Assembly: GCA_017508825.1 (NCBI GenBank)
Contig: JAFWRC010000267.1
Location: 1 to 34,075, forward strand
DNA length: 34,075 bases
Direction of reading: 5' to 3'
DNA from: Lachnospiraceae bacterium
GTDB lineage: Bacteria > Bacillota > Clostridia > Lachnospirales > Lachnospiraceae
Below, piece after piece: positions 30,504-34,075 of this stretch. The notes under the pieces are model-generated. The model was not told where the DNA came from and made no database searches. It saw nothing but the letters and a program-made list of their open reading frames with translations. The translations under genes and the position numbers were made by a program. Positions within the stretch are counted from its first letter, which is position 1. The number at the start of each line of letters is the position of its first letter.

Positions 30504-32172
30504 ATTCAATCGGTGCGGTTTCTGGCAGTGGAGCTGCTTCCGGTATGGTGTCGGGGACCGGCGCGATCCCGGCATCCGGCATCGGCGCGAGCTCCCCGTC
30601 CGGAACAGGTGCGGGCGGAGCCGCCTCTTCGGCGCCTGCGTTATTCTGTGGGTGGTAATCATATAAGGTGTAGGTTGCAGCGTGACGGTTAAAATCATCC
30701 ATATGGATGCTCTCGTCGATCCAGTCATAACGTTTCTGCAGGAAATCCTTGAGCGCAAGTGCCTGGGAATCGCGGCTGCTGCGGCCGTAGACACGGTCGT
30801 TCTGCGGACGGGATAAGGAAGATTCCTCGGTGTGACGGTCTATGGAATCAAAGGCCACCTGCAGCAGCTCGTCCTTTTTCTCATCCCAGCGTTCCCGGAC
30901 GGCCAGCATAAAGTCATCATCCTTGTAGAGATAGGACATGTAGTGGTTTTGTGCCAGATTATAAACCTGTTCGGCACTGCTCCAGTAACGGTATGTTTTG
31001 TTGTCGTGGGAGAAGTTGCCCATTGCCATATCGAAATCCCAGACGGGGCCGATCTTTAAGAGACCGTTTTCCTGACGGTATAAGAAGGTGCTGCGCCAAA
31101 GGGCCGAGTCCGTATTGACACACAGCTCCATTACGATGAACCAGTCCACCCAGGAGTCCTGATCGATCAGATCCTGCCAGCCTTCTTTTGCGACGAAAGC
31201 ACTGTCTACCTGCGACATATAATCCATGATGAATTTGGCTTCCGGTGTATTGGCTTTGTCAAACTCCGGATAGATAAAACGCAGACGCGGGGAATGCGGT
31301 GTTTCAAAATGATCCTGACCGTACTTTACATTGTAATTGAACAGATCGATACCGGTCTCTAAAAGGAACGGAGTGTCGCCTTCCTTGGGTTCGGATAGGG
31401 GCATGCCCTGATCGGCAAAGAGATCCACTTTGTCCTGTCCTGGCTCGATCTTTTCGGAGAAGGTGTAGACACCGATGTATTTGTTATTGAGATAAACATC
31501 CACCAGCTGCTGCTTCGGTGTGTAATCCAGACCGTCCATGCAGGCGGCGATGTCCATCGCCACGCAGTTGCGGATAAAGGTCTTATCGACATAGCTGGAG
31601 ACTAATACGTATTTTTCCGCATTCAGACAGCCGAGCAGAGATGCGGAGTCGTCGAGTTTGAGCATATATCCCTTCTGCGGATAATAGCGCCAGGTGGTAT
31701 TGCCGCGGCCGCGGATGCCAAGGGTATATTCCTGTCCGTCCAGGATCAGCTTGCCCGGCGCGTATACGTCACGGCTGGTCACGGCTTTGCCGCTGTCTGT
31801 GGATAGATAGAGAATGGGCAGATTGGTTTCAAAGGTCCGGTCAACGTCGGGAGCGGAAACGAGTTCGTTTTCGGATACGGCATTCTCGGAAACCGTGATC
31901 TCTACCGGTTCTCCTAGCTCCATAGATACGATCCCGTCATAGAGCTCCACCACCGTTTTGGAAAGGACTTCGGGAGGCAGAGTGGGTGTGGGCGTGATCG
32001 TATTCTCAGATGCTGCCGGCGCCGGTTCGGCCGGCTCTTTCTTTGACAGCAGGCCCGACCGCAGTATCACAATGGCAACAAGCAGTACGCCCATAAGGAT
32101 CAGCGAGATCCATATGGGCAGATTTGCGTTGTTCCGGTTCTTTTTTCTTCTGTAATTCCGTTCGTAATTCAT
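30502..32172 (-). CDS. cotH: CotH-family kinase-like surface protein
   Basis: A 556-residue CotH-family protein, a class of secreted atypical protein kinases first known from spore coats. There is a single N-terminal membrane helix (about 21-42) after a basic cytoplasmic start, then a Pro/Thr linker, so the kinase-like domain is outside the cell. CotH landmarks are LGIRGRGNTTW, KGYMLKL (the lysine that aligns with the ATP lysine), the VDVYLNNKYIGVY segment, DSWVDWFIVMEL, and the metal-binding GPVWDFDMAMGN. The last ~45 residues are Pro/Ala/Glu-rich repeats (APVPD, APMPD, PLPE) and end abruptly at the repeat element, so the original 3' end may have been changed. Ribosome site weak; promoter strong. 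The substrate is unknown. Confidence 0.85.
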   Translation of the reverse strand: MNYERNYRRKKNRNNANLPIWISLILMGVLLVAIVILRSGLLSKKEPAEPAPAASENTITPTPTLPPEVLSKTVVELYDGIVSMELGEPVEITVSENAVSENELVSAPDVDRTFETNLPILYLSTDSGKAVTSRDVYAPGKLILDGQEYTLGIRGRGNTTWRYYPQKGYMLKLDDSASLLGCLNAEKYVLVSSYVDKTFIRNCVAMDIAACMDGLDYTPKQQLVDVYLNNKYIGVYTFSEKIEPGQDKVDLFADQGMPLSEPKEGDTPFLLETGIDLFNYNVKYGQDHFETPHSPRLRFIYPEFDKANTPEAKFIMDYMSQVDSAFVAKEGWQDLIDQDSWVDWFIVMELCVNTDSALWRSTFLYRQENGLLKIGPVWDFDMAMGNFSHDNKTYRYWSSAEQVYNLAQNHYMSYLYKDDDFMLAVRERWDEKKDELLQVAFDSIDRHTEESSLSRPQNDRVYGRSSRDSQALALKDFLQKRYDWIDESIHMDDFNRHAATYTLYDYHPQNNAGAEEAAPPAPVPDGELAPMPDAGIAPVPDTIPEAAPLPETAPIE

Positions 32173-32182
32173 ATCTGTTATT

Positions 32183-32225
32183 TTTGCATTTCCATCGTAT
32201 CAATTCAGATCTGCTTTGCATTTCC
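32183..32225 (-). repeat. 11-bp direct repeat in the cotH leader
   Basis: TTTGCATTTCC (plus strand) occurs exactly at 32183-32193 and 32215-32225, period 32 bp. On the cotH mRNA it reads GGAAATGCAAA, one copy close to the start codon where a ribosome site should be. Confidence 0.6.
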
Positions 32226-32311
32226 GGATAGATATGCGATTTGTCTATGCATAATCAGCTTTGCTGACATTTCTCTTGCTCATAATAAGAGAGCAGTTTT
32301 TGCCCTATCCG
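32225..32311 (-). ncRNA. Structured cotH 5' leader, three-hairpin junction
   Basis: On the cotH transcript CGGATAG (32311-32305) pairs with CTATCCG (32231-32225), extendable by wobble pairs to 8-9 bp. It encloses three small hairpins: TGCTC/GAGCA, TCAGC-AAA-GCTGA and TATGC/GCATA. The roughly 150-nt leader is unusually long for this window. It is not a tRNA (no T-arm) and matches no riboswitch I know. The fold was drawn by eye and may be chance. Confidence 0.35.
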
Positions 32312-32332
32312 ATACAGCTTAAATACCCCGCT

Positions 32333-32361
32333 ATTATACACGCTTGCATAAGGTATGGCAA
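32333..32361 (-). promoter_or_regulatory. cotH promoter
   Basis: On the minus strand TTGCCA (32356-32361), a 17-bp spacer and TATAAT (32333-32338). The start near 32326 gives a leader of about 150 nt. Confidence 0.8.
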
Positions 32362-32405
32362 GAGAGGGAACGCAGTGGGTTTGTTTCCAACAAAGGGACA
32401 TTAGA

Positions 32406-32443
32406 GGGCAGGTATTGTGAAAAATATTTCACAGTACCTGCCC
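32406..32443. terminator. 17-bp stem hairpin after the zinc-ribbon operon
   Basis: Arms GGGCAGGTATTGTGAAA (32406-32422) and TTTCACAGTACCTGCCC (32427-32443) pair along their whole length with one wobble and a 4-nt loop. It sits 8 bp after the end of the small membrane protein gene. There is no T-tract on either side, so termination would be atypical; it may stabilise the 3' end instead. Confidence 0.6.
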
Positions 32444-32451
32444 ACTCAATG

Positions 32452-32730
32452 TTATGATTGCGACGGATCGGAATAGTAGGCGCCGTGCAGCCGTTGGAAG
32501 TTTGCTTCCAGCCGGGGCCTGCCGAGGCGATCCCGGTTGAAATTTTTCAGATCATCCTTATCCTCAATGAGGTTGAGTACGGCATGAAAATCCTCCAGTT
32601 CGCCTTTGGAATCTCCTATGTCATTGGATGCTTTAATATTCTGTACGATGATACGCAGAGCCAGTCCGATGCCGATAATGATCCCGATCAGGATTCCGAT
32701 GATCGTCCACATTAATGTCCATGCATCCAT
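32452..32730 (-). CDS. Small single-pass membrane protein
   Basis: A 92-residue protein with one strong N-terminal membrane helix (about 6-30, WTIIGILIGIIIGIGLALRIIV) and a soluble, charged cytoplasmic tail. I recognise no family. Its ATG shares one base with the stop codon of the zinc-ribbon gene (TAATG), so it is translationally coupled and probably works with that protein, for example as a small subunit. There is no good ribosome site of its own, in line with coupling. A long hairpin follows its stop. Confidence 0.75.
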   Translation of the reverse strand: MDAWTLMWTIIGILIGIIIGIGLALRIIVQNIKASNDIGDSKGELEDFHAVLNLIEDKDDLKNFNRDRLGRPRLEANFQRLHGAYYSDPSQS

Positions 32731-33983
32731 TATGATCTTTCCGTCCTTTCTCTGACAAATCTGCTGGTGGTTTTGGATTGTGTCAGTTTGATACTCAGCA
32801 TCAAAGCTTTATACTTTCGGGTGGCAACGGGCCAGGTGCGGCAAAGTGCCGCGAAGATCCCGGCAAAGTATAATCCGCCGATCTTACCGGTGTCGCTGGA
32901 GCCCCTCATGTTCATAATATAAGGCATAGAGATCGCTCCGATGATCGCAAATAAAACGCAGAATAAAATGGCCAAAAGGATGAAGCGGATGTAGGCTTTC
33001 TTCTTTATGAACGGTACGGCTCCCACGATTTTCCCCGTCTGTCCGTTCATCAGGATCGTATAAGGTGTGTTATCCTGCCGGAACGTCAGAAACCACACGG
33101 GAAGATAAGCATACTGCCGCTTTGTGATATGGTGTACCGGCATACTGTCAACCAGACTTTGCTTTTTCCCGGGGATTGTTTTCTGCATGTTCGCATTAAA
33201 CAGTTCTTTTGCACGCATAAAAGCAATGCTGTCGGTTTCATCCGTCCCCACATCGTACCGGTCGGAATAGAAGCCGGACAGATATGCAGGATCAAAAGTC
33301 TTCAGATCATTCATAAAGTAGGGCTCCAGACGCTGGGAAGAATTGTCATTCAGCCGTTCGGAAGCATCCAGAGTCATTTTTTTGAAAAAGCAATCGGCCA
33401 GTCTGCGGCTGTATCTTGTATAGGTTGATTTGTTTTCCTTTTTTTCGTACTTCCAATACTGGTCATCGCCATAGTACATATCATAGAGCCAGAAAGGAAT
33501 ATAAATACCTCTGAGCTTGTCGAGATGAAACTCCTTGATTTCCTTCGGGATATAGCTTCCCATACGGAAACGGCTTCGGATCGCGACTTCGGCTTGTTCC
33601 TTCGTAATACGGAAAGGTAAAATATAATCCGGCCGCAGCTGATATTCCAGGCGATCCATCACAACGGTAGCCTGACCGCAATAGGGACAGAAGGAGGAAC
33701 TCTCCACACCGTCGATGGCAAGCTCTCCGCCGCAGGAATTGCAATGCAGGATCTGCATCTGGATGTACGCTTCGCGGTGTGCCTCCTGAACAGTATCAGC
33801 CTCGGAAGGCGTTGCCTGCGCAACGGGATCTGCTGCCGGCTGTCCCTCGGGGGAATCTCCGTATAACGCTTTCCATTCTGTTACGGAATAGCGCGATCCG
33901 CAATAAAAACAATACAACTCATCGGTTTCGGGTGAAAATTCGATGGTACCGCCGCATCCGGGGCAAATATAATTCTTCAGCAT
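32730..33983 (-). CDS. Double zinc-ribbon membrane protein
   Basis: A 417-residue protein with two N-terminal zinc ribbons: CPGCGG with CFYCG (Cys 7, 10, 25, 28), and CNSCGG with CPYCG after a Pro/Ala/Glu linker. A mid domain shared with 'TFIIB-type zinc-ribbon-containing' proteins follows (PFRITKEQAEVAIRSRF, YIPFWLYD, YLPVWFLTF), and the C-terminus has two membrane helices (IRFILLAILFCVLFAIIG and a second, weaker one). It is probably anchored with the ribbons in the cytoplasm. The start at 33983 is chosen because the ribbon begins there (MLKNYICPGCGG) and GAGGA lies just upstream; the frame continues to 34064 without support. No biochemical role is known to me for this family. Confidence 0.82.
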   Translation of the reverse strand: MLKNYICPGCGGTIEFSPETDELYCFYCGSRYSVTEWKALYGDSPEGQPAADPVAQATPSEADTVQEAHREAYIQMQILHCNSCGGELAIDGVESSSFCPYCGQATVVMDRLEYQLRPDYILPFRITKEQAEVAIRSRFRMGSYIPKEIKEFHLDKLRGIYIPFWLYDMYYGDDQYWKYEKKENKSTYTRYSRRLADCFFKKMTLDASERLNDNSSQRLEPYFMNDLKTFDPAYLSGFYSDRYDVGTDETDSIAFMRAKELFNANMQKTIPGKKQSLVDSMPVHHITKRQYAYLPVWFLTFRQDNTPYTILMNGQTGKIVGAVPFIKKKAYIRFILLAILFCVLFAIIGAISMPYIMNMRGSSDTGKIGGLYFAGIFAALCRTWPVATRKYKALMLSIKLTQSKTTSRFVRERTERS

Positions 33984-34009
33984 CTTTTGATCCTCTAAAA
34001 GGTTTGCTA

Positions 34010-34023
34010 TATAAAGCTTTATA
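34010..34023. promoter_or_regulatory. Perfect 14-bp palindrome in the zinc-ribbon gene leader
   Basis: TATAAAGCTTTATA, perfectly symmetric, lies just after the predicted transcription start of the zinc-ribbon operon. It could be a repressor site or simply AT-rich leader. Confidence 0.35.
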
Positions 34024-34032
34024 CTATGCATT

Positions 34033-34061
34033 ATAATATTATCGTAAAAGAGTATTTGCAA
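34033..34061 (-). promoter_or_regulatory. Promoter of the zinc-ribbon operon
   Basis: On the minus strand TTGCAA (34056-34061), a 17-bp spacer and TATTAT (34033-34038). The leader is about 45 nt. Confidence 0.65.
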
Positions 34062-34075
34062 CAATATAATGGGAG

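Noticed and set aside
32225..32311. Possible tRNA or cyclic-di-GMP riboswitch in the cotH leader
   Set aside because: The closing stem and three arms are tRNA-like in outline, but there is no T-loop sequence or anticodon arm of proper size. The GGGCAAA and GCAAAGC pieces recall the c-di-GMP-I aptamer, but the rest of its conserved core is missing.

Overview
The window looks like chromosomal DNA of a gut-type Clostridia, most likely family Lachnospiraceae. The grounds are mid-range GC, strong AGGAGG-type ribosome sites, sigma-A promoters with 17-bp spacing, typical Bacillota proteins (MutS2, MnmA, an orphan AmmeMemoRadiSam radical SAM enzyme, CotH and Cthe_2159-type surface proteins, DUF5685), and short palindromic intergenic repeats of a kind seen in this group. 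There is no rRNA, tRNA, CRISPR array, transposase or prophage, and no gene-free stretch longer than about 300 bp.

Left part (1-7516): a compact HipA-like kinase overlapping a small partner gene; a convergent radical SAM gene (amrS type) divergent from an FG-GAP-like lipoprotein; metY (sulfur assimilation into homocysteine); an acidic coiled-coil protein of unknown function; mnmA (tRNA thiolation) framed by two copies of a GACGGTTCTC palindrome; and a PP1-type phosphoesterase.

Middle (7536-17143): a sucrose/fructoside locus in which a ROK fructokinase gene and a GH32 gene are read away from each other from two overlapping promoters, the GH32 one with perfect consensus hexamers. GH32 is followed by an overlapping PTS enzyme I gene and a DHH phosphoesterase with an unassigned C-terminal domain. 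After a terminator that overlaps a promoter comes a tight four-gene unit: SulP anion transporter, DUF5685 protein, J-domain protein with Gly/Tyr/Gln repeats and a Cys-rich tail, and a membrane protein.

Right part (17180-34075): a CmpB-like membrane protein divergent from a TetR regulator across a large palindrome. The TetR gene leads into an MMPL/RND exporter whose stop codon overlaps the start of a 1125-residue anchored surface protein, in which a long coiled coil is inserted into a GLUG-type beta-helix. This TetR-MMPL-GLUG/coil unit is my best candidate for an undescribed system. Facing it on the minus strand, in transcription order, are cotH, a Cthe_2159-type lipoprotein, mutS2, an OmpR-type response regulator and its histidine kinase. 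A 158-bp multi-hairpin element with 15-bp terminal inverted repeats sits between cotH and the lipoprotein gene. The far end holds a zinc-ribbon membrane protein coupled to a small membrane protein.

Recurring non-coding themes are terminators that share bases with the next promoter (twice), repeats whose first bases complete the stop codon of the preceding gene (twice), and two SD-less genes whose promoters predict almost leaderless mRNAs (amrS, mutS2). Family names come from recognised motifs; no database search was run.
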